Shown here: positions 6,614 to 14,556 of the stretch, one piece after another | How positions within the stretch are numbered: position 1 is the first letter of the stretch | How the letters are laid out: every line of letters starts with the position of its first letter | From: Acidobacteriota bacterium | Lineage (GTDB): Bacteria > Acidobacteriota > Terriglobia > Bryobacterales > JACQDG01 | Assembly: GCA_016201185.1 (NCBI GenBank) | Contig: JACQDG010000166.1 | Location: 1 to 15,267 of the forward strand | Direction of reading: 5' to 3' | DNA length: 15,267 nucleotides | Made by a program: the position numbers and the translations under genes | Notes under the pieces: model-generated | Told to the model about the DNA's origin: nothing | What the model saw: only the letters and a program-made list of their open reading frames with translations | The model's database searches: none

Positions 6614-7606
6614 TCAGCCTGTCAGGGCGGCAGTGACCTCCGGTCTGTTCGGGATTGCGGACTGGTTCGTCAGCCAATCGAAAAACTCCCGGAGACCCCG
6701 CCTAAAATCTGTCTTCGGTTCGTACCCCAGGAGAGCTTTAGCCTTGCTGACATCGGCGTACGTTTGTGGTGCATCGCCGGGCTGTTCGGACTGGATGCTT
6801 ACTTTCGCGCTAATACCGGACACCTCCTCGAGAGCCCGGATCATCTCAAGGATGCTCACCGTGCGGTTATTCCCGAGGTTGATCACTTCATAGAAACTGC
6901 CGCGGTACTCCATGGCCATACGGATGCCTTGAACGATGTCGGCGATGTATGTGTAATCCCGCCGCGCGCTCCCGTCTCCATACACCGGCACCGGCTCGGC
7001 ATCCAACATGAGTTTAGCAAACTTGTGGATGGCAAGATCGGGACGCTGGCGAGGTCCATAGACCGTGAAGAAGCGCAAAGCAATGAACCGGATCCCGTAC
7101 AGATGGCTGTAAACATGTCCTGTCAATTCTCCGCTCACCTTAGTACTAGCGTAGGGACTGATGGGGAGCAGCACGTGGTCAGTCTCCCGCCAAGGTACAT
7201 TCGGATTCACGCCATAGACGCTGCTGCTCGAGGCGAAGATGAACTGTTCGACATCCCACGACTTGGCGAGTTCCAGCAGGTTTTGGGTACCCACCACGTT
7301 CACTTCCTGGTAGGCAGTCGGGTCCTGAATGGATGGTCGAACACCCGCCTTGGCAGCGAGGTGGACGATCACTTCATAGTCACCCGCGAGGTTACTCCGC
7401 AGCATCGCAAAGTCGCGGATGTCCGCGTCAACTAAGGTAAAATTCTTATTGTGGCAATGGGCTTCAACGTTCCGGCGCTTCGTGGCTGGCTCATAGAATG
7501 GGTCGAAATTATCGACCACCGTTACACGCCAACCTTCATTCAGCAATCGATCCACCAGATGACTGCCGATAAACCCAGCGCCACCAGTGACCAGAACATG
7601 TCTCAT
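6614..7606 (-). CDS. NAD-dependent sugar epimerase, UDP-glucuronate 4-epimerase-like
   Basis: A 330-residue extended SDR enzyme of normal family length. It has the Rossmann motif GGAGFIG (8-14), NFDPFY plus KRRN after the first beta-alpha unit (typical of UDP-glucuronate 4-epimerases), HLAAKAGVRPS (82-92), the SSSSVYG block (127-132) and catalytic YxxxK as Y152/K156 (SPYASTK). RFFTVYGPRQRPDLAIHKF follows, as in the same group. It would interconvert UDP-glucuronate and UDP-galacturonate in the cytosol for use by the glycosyltransferases. GGAG sits 8 nt before ATG 7606. It is the last gene of the cluster, 124 bp after the CapD-type gene, and its downstream side faces the IS. It appears intact. 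UDP-glucose 4-epimerase or another 4-epimerase activity cannot be excluded. Confidence 0.85.
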   Translation of the reverse strand: MRHVLVTGGAGFIGSHLVDRLLNEGWRVTVVDNFDPFYEPATKRRNVEAHCHNKNFTLVDADIRDFAMLRSNLAGDYEVIVHLAAKAGVRPSIQDPTAYQEVNVVGTQNLLELAKSWDVEQFIFASSSSVYGVNPNVPWRETDHVLLPISPYASTKVSGELTGHVYSHLYGIRFIALRFFTVYGPRQRPDLAIHKFAKLMLDAEPVPVYGDGSARRDYTYIADIVQGIRMAMEYRGSFYEVINLGNNRTVSILEMIRALEEVSGISAKVSIQSEQPGDAPQTYADVSKAKALLGYEPKTDFRRGLREFFDWLTNQSAIPNRPEVTAALTG

Positions 7607-7669
7607 AACGGATACTCCGAGAACGCCTGGTGCTCACAGCTCAGCTCAGGATTCCGCGCGTGGCTACCG

Positions 7670-7684
7670 CCGCGCGACGCGCGG
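7670..7684. repeat. GC-only 7-bp palindrome between CapD-type gene and epimerase
   Basis: CCGCGCG and CGCGCGG flank a single base in the 124-bp gap (7607-7730). It could form a stable stem or simply be GC-rich spacer; no T-run follows. The gap holds no other recognisable element besides the epimerase ribosome site. Confidence 0.3.
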
Positions 7685-7730
7685 TTCCAGCATCTATATC
7701 GACCTGGCAGACACCCCCAGCCGCCGCCAG

Positions 7731-9486
7731 TCAAGCCGCAGTTATGGCCGTAGGCCTTTCGTCGTCCGCGAGCAACCGCCGCAACACAAATGCGCTCGGG
7801 TTGTAGTCGGGTAGAATTTCCTTCAGCGCCAGAATCAGGTTGCGAGCGTCGCCTGATGCGCACAGCCGCCGGAGATTCTCCATGTACGCGGCCATATTCC
7901 CTGCGGGAAGGCCATTTCCGGCAAAGATCCTGATTTTTTCGTGCGCGGTAGGCAGCGTGTCTTCGTCGAACAAGTTCAACTCTTCGTAGAGTTTTTCTCC
8001 GGGCCGGACTCCGGTGAATTCGATCGGTATGTCCTCATCGGGCCGCAGCCCGGACAGTAGAATCAGGTTCCGGGCCAGATCCACGATCTTTACCGGATCC
8101 CCCATGTTCAGCACGAAGATCTCGCCTCCCTTCCCCATCGCAGAAGCCTGGAGAACAAGCTGGCATGGCCAAGCGCTTGGTGGCGCCCATGATGCTTGTT
8201 GGGCGCACCGCCTTGTCCGAGGAGATCATCACGAAATCCTCGACGCCATGCTGCGCCGCTGCCACTGCCACGTTGTATGTTCCAAAGACGTTGTGCTCGA
8301 GCGCCTCAAAGACGTGCCCTTCCATCATTGGAACGTGCTTGTACGCTGCTGCATGATAGACAATGGACACGGAGTATTCGCGGAAAACCTCCGCCAACCG
8401 GCGCGAGCTTTGGATGCTCCCGATCTCAGCGTGGAAGGGCACGTCGGGAGCGGACCGCTGCATCTCACGATGCAGATAGAATAGCGGGGTCTCCGCAATG
8501 TCGAACCCGATGATCGCTCTGGGCCGGAAGCGGGCGATCTGCCGGCACAACTCGGAACCGATCGAGCCGGCGGCCCCAGTAACAGCAACTACCTTACCCT
8601 TGAGCCAGACCCGAATCTCTCCATCGTTGAGGTGTACTGGAGTCCGACCCAGCAGGTCTTCCACCGCTACGTCGCGGATCTGGCTGGCCAGGCCCTGGCC
8701 TTCGATGGTTTGTGCGAGCGCCGGAATGGTGCGGCACCGCACTCCCGCCTGGTGGCAATACCGCAGAACTTGGGCCATCCGGCCGCCGGTAGCCGAGGGG
8801 ATGGCAACCAGAACTTCTTCAATTTGCTGTTTCCGAACGATTTGCGCAAGATCAGAGCCGGCCCCGAGTACATCCGAGCCCTGGATCAACAGTCCCCTTT
8901 TTTGCGAGCGGTCATCCACGAAGCCACACACGCGGTAGTGGAGGGCGGGATTCGATCGGATTTCGCGCAGCAGCATCACCCCGGCCGCCCCAGCCCCGTA
9001 AATGACTACCCGTTTGCATAAACCCTTCTTGCATCCCTTTTCGACCGACTCCTGAACGATCCTGGCGCAGACACGAACGCCGGCAGTCGCCAGGAAGCAG
9101 ATCAGGCAGTCGAGGAAATAGATGGAGCGCGGGAACCCGCGCGGGACTAGCCAAGCAATGAATACGGCGCCCCCGAAGGATCCTAGGAGATTCCCGACCC
9201 CAATCCGAACCACGTCGTTGACGGAAACAAACCGCCACCAGCCACGGTCGAGGCCACACATCCGAAAGACGATCGTCTTAAGGACCAGCCATATAGGGAG
9301 CGCCTTGGCCAGGTGGGCCAGGTGGACCGTTGGAATACTCCCATCAAAGCGAAGAAGGAAGGCAGCTATTCCAGACAGGGCGAAGATAACGGACTGCGCC
9401 ATCCAGATGAGAAAACGGTGGAACCTCTCCACCCTTTCCATGCGATTCGTGAGCGCCAGCAGGAGTGTTTTCAAGGCTTGATTCAC
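7731..9486 (-). pseudogene. Broken CapD/FlaA1-type membrane nucleotide-sugar 4,6-dehydratase
   Basis: Intact relatives are about 630-660 residues: four N-terminal membrane helices, a nucleotide-binding domain, then an SDR domain that removes water from UDP-GlcNAc-type sugars. Here the GTG frame at 9486 (GTGA overlap with the sugar transferase stop) gives the helices (about 24-140), VVIYGAGAAGV (160-170), VTGAAGSIGSE (302-312), AAAYKHVPMMEGH (379-391) and the catalytic region SDKAVRPTSIMGATKRLA (423-440). Homology stops at Met441 (8164). It resumes from 8162 in the next frame with QLVLQASAMGKGGEIFVLNM and continues normally to a stop at 7731. The RFGNVLGS...PVTVTHPEMTRYF segment expected between is missing, about 60 residues. 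One extra base makes it out of frame, so the gene should not give a working enzyme. A misassembly is the main alternative. Confidence 0.8.
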
Positions 9487-10235
9487 CGTACAAATGCAGA
9501 GGCCGTAGACGGATACTGCATCACGATTTCCGTGGCGCCCGGAGGCGGAAATGGCATCAGCGCCCGGTCGCGCCGGGCCATGGATCGTAGCAGCTCATCG
9601 GCTCCCCACTGTTCCAGGATGCGCTGGATGCCGCTCAGGGCAGCGGGACGTGATACCATTCCGATCGCGGTCAGGGCAACAATTCGAAGGTCGGTAAGAA
9701 ACGTGCGCTTGTCAACGTAAAGCAGCGCCAGCCGGCTTTTCCACGGTCGAATGATCTGGTTGTAAAGGAGGTCGGGATCGTCGGAGCCCTTCAGAACATC
9801 ACCCTCGTCGGCAAAGACGATCGAGGCCAAATCGGTGATCCCAGGGCGGATGCTCAGCATTCGCTTCTCTTGTTCCGTGTACATGCTGGCATCCGTCAGG
9901 ACCTGTGGTCTCGGGCCCACCAGGCTCATGTCCCCTTTGAGTACGTTCCAAAGCTGAGGCAGCTCGTCGATCTTGAAGGCCCGCAGAAAGCGACCCACTG
10001 CCGTGATACGACGATCGGTTGCGGCCGTGGAGCTCCCGCCCGCCCTGTCTGCGTCAACTAGCATGGACCGGAACTTGACCATGTGGAACGTGCCCCCTCC
10101 GTGTGCCATACGGGAGGGTATATAAAAAGGCGAGCAGAAGTCCTGCAACCAGAGGGCAATCATCGCCAGGACGAGAATCGGTGAAGTGAGGGCAAGCCCT
10201 ACCGCTGACGCCGCCAGGTCAAAGAAGCGCTTCAT
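9483..10235 (-). CDS. Undecaprenyl-phosphate sugar-1-phosphate transferase (PglC/WbaP-type)
   Basis: A 250-residue monotopic phosphoglycosyltransferase. It has the re-entrant N-terminal helix (about 4-30, FFDLAASAVGLALTSPILV), KFRSMLVDAD (54-63), the catalytic Asp-Glu pair D90/E91 in KIDELPQLWNV, KGDMSLVGPRP (100-110) and RPGITDLASI (130-139). It moves a sugar phosphate from a nucleotide sugar to undecaprenyl phosphate at the inner membrane, starting the repeat unit. ATG 10235 overlaps the transketolase-type stop as ATGA, so translational coupling is likely. A longer open reading upstream (to 10403) is antisense-like filler inside the neighbour and is not used. Compared with the ~200-residue minimal family it has a ~45-residue C-terminal extension after the RPAALSGIQRIL helix. 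Which sugar it uses cannot be told. Confidence 0.88.
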   Translation of the reverse strand: MKRFFDLAASAVGLALTSPILVLAMIALWLQDFCSPFYIPSRMAHGGGTFHMVKFRSMLVDADRAGGSSTAATDRRITAVGRFLRAFKIDELPQLWNVLKGDMSLVGPRPQVLTDASMYTEQEKRMLSIRPGITDLASIVFADEGDVLKGSDDPDLLYNQIIRPWKSRLALLYVDKRTFLTDLRIVALTAIGMVSRPAALSGIQRILEQWGADELLRSMARRDRALMPFPPPGATEIVMQYPSTASAFVR

Positions 10236-11860
10236 CGCCCGGCCAGTGCGCCTACCATTGCCTCGTAGCTGGCGATCCTGGGTACCCTGGCTCGGACGGC
10301 CTCTGCAATGGACCTCGCATCCATCCTGTACACCTTCCGCAGATAAACTTGGGCGCCCACGGTGGACGAGAAACCGCTTCGCAACCCGATTCGCAAAAAG
10401 CACCTTGGATGCACTCCGCGCTCGAGAAGGTTCTCGGCGACTGCCCCGCCCAAGCCACCTTCGACGGTGTGCTCCTCAACGGTAATGATGCCACCGGTTT
10501 CTTTGGCCGCGCGTTCCAAGCTATCGACGTCCAAAGGCTTGACCGTGTGCATGCTCAGGACCCTGCAAGAGATGCCTTCCGCATCCAGTACCTCGGCGGC
10601 CTGAAAGACCTCCTCCAAGATGCTGCCTGTGGCCACGAGGGTCATATCGAAACCGTCCCGGATCGTACGGGCCCGGCCCAGTTCAAACTGCTCACCCGGC
10701 TGAACGGTCGGCCGGGCACTGGACTTATCGAGTCGCAGCACGGCAGGCCCAGGTCGCTCAACGAGCGCGCGCGCCGCTTCCGCAACCTCCCACAAATCAC
10801 AGGGCGAAACCACCGTGATGTTCGGCAACGCCCGGAGAATCGAGATATCCTCTGTCGCGTGGTGAGAAACACCTAGAGCTCCATAGCTGAAGCCGGCGCC
10901 TATCGAAACAATCTTCACGTAACGCGTGCGGACCTGTATCAGCCCGATCCCAAAGATAAAGTTGGCCAAAATATTCCAAATCCTTATCCTTACAACATGC
11001 AACTTGGGGACGACCCGTCCAAAGTGACATCGTCGTTGCTTGAGCTTAAAAAGAATAAGCCCGCGTCGACGAAAACACGTGGAGAGGCCGGATTCTACTC
11101 TCAGCTCGAAGAGGCGTTGCAAGTTTGCTACTATAAAAGAGACACCCTTGCCTTTTACGGTGTGTGCAATCAAGCAGCTTGGTTTGCCTTCGGCGAACGG
11201 AATCGCAGACAAGGCCTCTGCTAGTGCCTCGTGATCGTGTCCATCGGCCTCGCGGACCGCCCAGCCGAAGCTCCTCCATTTCTCGGCGAAGGGTTCCAGC
11301 GCGAGCGTCTCAGCCACCGGAGCCAGGCTTTGGATCTTGTTGTAATCCACAATGGCTACAAGACTGTCAAGCTTGTGGTGAGCGGCAAAGAGTACAGCCT
11401 CCCAGGTCGAGCCTTCATCGCATTCGCCGTCGCTCAAAAGAACAACGACGCGGTGAGCGGCTCCTTCGAGTTTGCCGGCGTAGGCCCTCCCGGCTCCGAT
11501 CGACAATCCATGGCCGAGAGAGCCCGTCGAGACTTCGACACCGGGTATTCCCCTGTGCGAAATGTGGCCGCAAAGGTCCGATCCGTCCTGGTGGTGGGTC
11601 AGAAGCTTCTCCACGGGAAAGAAACCACGCTCGGCCAGCACGGCGTAGACGGCACAGCCGGCGTGGCCTTTACTGAGAATGAATCGATCCCGAGACGGCC
11701 AGTCCGGCCGTTTCGGGTCAACACGGAGGACGCGGCCATAGAGTACGGCGAGCATGTCTGCGCAAGAAAACGCCGCTCCGACATGAGAACTACCGCCGCG
11801 ATTCGTCATCCTCAGACACTGGATGCGTACGCGCCTTGCCAGTGACTTCGTATCGATCAT
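10232..11860 (-). pseudogene. Transketolase-type gene, chimeric or internally damaged fusion
   Basis: In polysaccharide clusters transketolase often comes as two genes, an N-terminal TPP-binding subunit and a C-terminal subunit. Here one frame holds parts of both. Residues 1-242 are the N half: SSHVG (24-28), SKGHA (63-67), TGSLGHGLS (112-120), SDGECDEGSTWEA (143-155) with N174, and HTVKGKGVSF. Residues 314-542 are most of the C half: VKIVSIGAGFSYG, SHHATEDI, LRLDKSSARP and EEHTVEGGLGGAVAEN. Between them (about 11134-10922) is sequence of about 70 codons with no family match, except a faint LANF...LIQVR that may be a worn family stretch. The end of the N subunit and the first ~80 residues of the C subunit, including the 'VGVAEQN' segment with the catalytic Glu, are absent. 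The frame stays open. I call it non-functional for transketolation. ATG 11860 lies 26 bp after the TylF-like stop. Confidence 0.7.
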
Positions 11861-11886
11861 CCTCAAATGGAGCGAGCGCCGGTTTG

Positions 11887-12624
11887 CTATTCCAGCGTGG
11901 CAAATGCGATGTACGGATCCCACTCAAGGCGGCGCATTCGAAGGCGATCCAGTCCAACCGCTTCCATCGCGGCGCGCGTCTCTCCAGGCCAGAGTGGATT
12001 GTCCAGGTCATCGAAGGCGAGCACAGCACCTTTCGGCATCCGTGGAACGAAGTTCTCCAAGGCCACCTTCGTGGGCTCAAACAAGTCACAATCGATAAAG
12101 AGCAGGCTGACCACAAGATGCGGGTTCGCGGTCAGGAACTCTTGGATCGTTTTCACTATGTCGCCGCGAATCAGCTCGACCTTTGGAATGTGGCCGAGGA
12201 AGCGGTCCTTGTCATACTCTGCGATTAGCTGGAGCAGTTCTTCGTAAGCACCCGAGTGCAGGTCCCCGGGCTTGGCTGTCGTTGAAGGACTTTGATCCTT
12301 TTCGTTTAGTGACGGGAAACCTTCAAACGTGTCAAACCCGTAAATACGCCGGGTCAGGTTTTCAGGCTCCAACATCGTGCTGAGTTTTGCCCAAGCCATG
12401 AGACCGAAGCCCTTGTAAACACCGCATTCAACGATCGATCCTTTGACGGGCATGGCGAGCTTGAAAACCTCGTACATCGCGAGGAATCTCTTGAGGTGAT
12501 TGCGGCGGACGTACTTCGTGAAATTCTCGAGTTTCACTTCGGTGCTCTCCCGGCAGGCGTCGAATATCCTCGCTATATCCGCGCCAACCCGCTTTTCGAC
12601 CTCTGTTCGCAAGGGCTTGTCCAC
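11887..12624 (-). CDS. TylF/MycF-like SAM-dependent O-methyltransferase
   Basis: A 245-residue protein of the macrocin O-methyltransferase type. Landmarks are the SAM-binding VECGVYKGFG (65-74), YGFDTFEGFPSL (95-106), IRGDIVKTI (152-160), the metal-site-like FIDCDLFEPT (176-185) and AFDDLDNPLWPG (203-214). Family members methylate sugar hydroxyls with SAM and Mg2+. I chose GTG 12624 because GGAGG stands 8 nt upstream (12633-12637 as CCTCC on the plus strand) and it leaves 23 bp after the aminotransferase stop. An ATG at 12681 would overlap that gene by 34 bp and lacks such a site. It is the fourth gene of the visible cluster, and its product probably decorates the same glycan as the other methyltransferase. 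Specificity is unknown. It looks intact. Confidence 0.8.
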   Translation of the reverse strand: MDKPLRTEVEKRVGADIARIFDACRESTEVKLENFTKYVRRNHLKRFLAMYEVFKLAMPVKGSIVECGVYKGFGLMAWAKLSTMLEPENLTRRIYGFDTFEGFPSLNEKDQSPSTTAKPGDLHSGAYEELLQLIAEYDKDRFLGHIPKVELIRGDIVKTIQEFLTANPHLVVSLLFIDCDLFEPTKVALENFVPRMPKGAVLAFDDLDNPLWPGETRAAMEAVGLDRLRMRRLEWDPYIAFATLE

Positions 12625-12632
12625 TCTGCCAA

Positions 12633-12637
12633 CCTCC
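12633..12637 (-). promoter_or_regulatory. Ribosome binding site that decides the TylF-like start
   Basis: GGAGG on the minus strand lies 8 nt before GTG 12624 and just inside the short gap after the aminotransferase stop at 12648. It favours the GTG over the upstream ATG 12681. Confidence 0.65.
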
Positions 12638-12647
12638 GCGAGCGATC

Positions 12648-13772
12648 TCAGGGGCGATAAAACTTCCGGATCTTCTCGCATACGTACTCGACGTCGTCGG
12701 TGGACATCGACATGTTCAGCGGCAGCATGAGCATTGCCTGGAACAGGTAGTCTGTGTACGGCAGCTCCTGTGTGAACCCGAGCTTTCGGCAACGATGCAC
12801 CGCGACCCCTCCCCACTGGATCAAGGTGCCGATCCCATGCTCCGCCAGGAAGGCCTTCAGCTCGTCGCGCCGCGCAGCGTCGATCTCGTAGTTTTGATAG
12901 ATGTCAAAGTGGTCTGGGTCGCTATCGGGCGGGGGCGGCAAGATCAGTTGTTCGACGTCGCCCAGAGCCTCCTGGTACATCGAGGCGATTTCGCGCCGCC
13001 TGTGGACGACCTGGTCGAATTTCTTCAGGCGGTAATCCAGGATCGCTGCCTGAAGGTTGTCCAACCTGCTGTTGATGCCCCAGGAGACGATTTCCCCCTT
13101 GCGGTTACGGCCGAAATCTCGGAGCTGCCAGAGGCGCTCGTACATCTCGTTGTTTGAGGTGAGCACGGCGCCCCCATCCCCCAGACAGCCGAGAACCTTG
13201 GCGGGATAGAAACTAAAAGCTGACGCGATTCCGAACGAACCTGCGCCCTTGTCCTTGAACTTCGAGCCCAGAGCTTGCGCCGCATCCTCGATAATGAGGA
13301 GACCGTGACGCTCCGCGATGTCCCGCAATGCGTCCATGTTGCACGTCCGGCCATTCAAGTGTGTCGGCAAGATGGCTTTTGTGCGTGGAGTGATCGCTTG
13401 TTCCACAGCCGCCGGGTCGATCAAGTGATCCGACCCGCATTCCACTGGGACGGGGGTTGCGCCAGCGGAGTGTATCCCGATGGCCGTCGCGATCATTGTG
13501 TGCGACGAAAGAATCACCTCGTCGCCAGGCCCGAGGCCAGCGGCTTGACATCCTATCATCAGTGCGTCGGTGGCATTCCCGACTCCTAGCGCATACTTCG
13601 CACCGACGAACTCGGCCAGATGCCGCTCAAAGGCTGCCAGGTCCTCCTGCATGATAAAGGCGCCACGGCGTCCGATGTCACCGATGACTTCCAGCAACGC
13701 AGACTCCTCCCCGACGAATACTGATGCGTAGTCAAAGAATGAAACTGTGCGTAATGCTGCCGTGTGACTCAC
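12648..13772 (-). CDS. DegT/DnrJ/EryC1/StrS PLP-dependent sugar aminotransferase
   Basis: A 374-residue fold-type I enzyme of normal length. It shows GVGNATDALMIG (63-74), GDEVILSSHTMIATA (83-97), LPTHLNGRTCNM (135-146), the PLP-stacking EDAAQALGS (162-170) with D163, and SFYPAKVLG (187-195) with the Schiff-base lysine K192. GDGGAVLT, GRNRKGEIVSWGINSRLDNLQAA and a late IYQNYEI follow as in the family. It adds an amino group from glutamate to a keto-sugar nucleotide, most often the 4-keto product of a CapD-type dehydratase, which here is broken. GTG 13772 is preceded by AAGGAA at a workable distance, 43 bp after the methyltransferase stop. It appears intact; the exact sugar position is unknown. 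Confidence 0.88.
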   Translation of the reverse strand: MSHTAALRTVSFFDYASVFVGEESALLEVIGDIGRRGAFIMQEDLAAFERHLAEFVGAKYALGVGNATDALMIGCQAAGLGPGDEVILSSHTMIATAIGIHSAGATPVPVECGSDHLIDPAAVEQAITPRTKAILPTHLNGRTCNMDALRDIAERHGLLIIEDAAQALGSKFKDKGAGSFGIASAFSFYPAKVLGCLGDGGAVLTSNNEMYERLWQLRDFGRNRKGEIVSWGINSRLDNLQAAILDYRLKKFDQVVHRRREIASMYQEALGDVEQLILPPPPDSDPDHFDIYQNYEIDAARRDELKAFLAEHGIGTLIQWGGVAVHRCRKLGFTQELPYTDYLFQAMLMLPLNMSMSTDDVEYVCEKIRKFYRP

Positions 13773-13815
13773 TGGGGTACTTCCTTTGACAACCCCAATC
13801 TGGCGATAGCGTAAA

Positions 13816-14556
13816 TCACCCGATAGCTCCGCAGGTCCGTCGAATCGACATGCCTTCCGTAAGCTGACGTGGAATAGGCGTCAGCCTTCCGTAGAACAAC
13901 CGCTTCAACCACTCCTTCCCTCTCATCGTCATCGGAATCAGGTGGAGCCTCACGGCAATCCTCCGGATCACGCCCACGCACGCACGAATCACCCCGCCGG
14001 CGTCATCCGGAAATCCCACAAGTATCGAGACATCAAATCCTTGCCTGCTCAGAGCCTCCGCCAAATCCCGGACCTCAAAGTACCCGGTACTGAACGGGCT
14101 GGGGTTGAAGCCGGTCCACTTGCAGTTGACCGTCGATATGAGCAAGACCCCGCCCGGCCGCAAAACACGGCGGGCTTCCAGGAAGAATCGGTCCGGACGT
14201 GCCAAGTAATACAGCGCCTCGAACAGGATCACGAGGTCGAAGGACAGGTCGGGGAAGGACAGGCTTTCCGCATCCAACTGCCTGATCGTGATCCGCGGGC
14301 CACCGCAGTAAGTTTCCCTTGCGATTCGGGAGTTCTCCTCCTCGATATCACCGCCCACCACAGAGGCTGCCCGCGCCGCAAGAAGGCCCAATCCGATGCC
14401 GGTTCCGCAGCCCACTTCCAGCACGTCCTTCCCTAGCACATAGCGGGATGCCAGATGATACCGCGTGTACAGCATCGAGAGTTGTTCCCGCGTGGCTCCC
14501 TGTTTCGGCCGTTCCACGATGGTCGAGAAGTCCGGCGACTTGGCTCCGGCACTCAA
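13816..14556 (-). CDS. Class I SAM-dependent methyltransferase (Methyltransf_11 type)
   Basis: A 246-residue soluble methyltransferase. It has motif I VLEVGCGTGIG (45-55), an acidic D70 after the second strand (VVGGDIEEEN), motif IV-like LSFDLVILFEALYYL (104-118) and RVLRPGGVLLISTVN (130-144), the common post-motif. A C-terminal basic segment (about 200-240) has no obvious domain. It starts at TTG 14556, overlapping the glycosyltransferase stop as TTGA. GGAGG (14564-14568 as CCTCC on the plus strand) stands 7 nt before it and supports this unusual start. Position between a glycosyltransferase and a sugar aminotransferase suggests methylation of the glycan or a sugar intermediate; substrate unknown. 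Confidence 0.8.
   Translation of the reverse strand: MSAGAKSPDFSTIVERPKQGATREQLSMLYTRYHLASRYVLGKDVLEVGCGTGIGLGLLAARAASVVGGDIEEENSRIARETYCGGPRITIRQLDAESLSFPDLSFDLVILFEALYYLARPDRFFLEARRVLRPGGVLLISTVNCKWTGFNPSPFSTGYFEVRDLAEALSRQGFDVSILVGFPDDAGGVIRACVGVIRRIAVRLHLIPMTMRGKEWLKRLFYGRLTPIPRQLTEGMSIRRTCGAIG

Noticed and set aside
6530..7435. Plus-strand frame of 301 codons opposite the epimerase
   Set aside because: The minus strand encodes a full SDR enzyme with catalytic motifs; the plus frame has none.
8130..8170. Programmed ribosomal frameshift in the CapD-type gene
   Set aside because: A frameshift alone would not explain the roughly 60 missing conserved residues, and no slippery heptamer is seen at the junction.
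10236..10403. Long N-terminal extension of the sugar transferase
   Set aside because: The added 56 residues lie inside the transketolase-type gene and look like out-of-frame sequence; ATG 10235 gives the canonical family start.
10997..11224. Small plus-strand gene inside the foreign-looking transketolase junction
   Set aside because: The 75-codon frame has no ribosome site or recognisable motif, and half of it is antisense of the conserved N-subunit sequence.
11231..11845. Plus-strand frame of 204 codons opposite the transketolase N half
   Set aside because: No motif or good start site, and the opposite strand carries TPP-binding motifs throughout.
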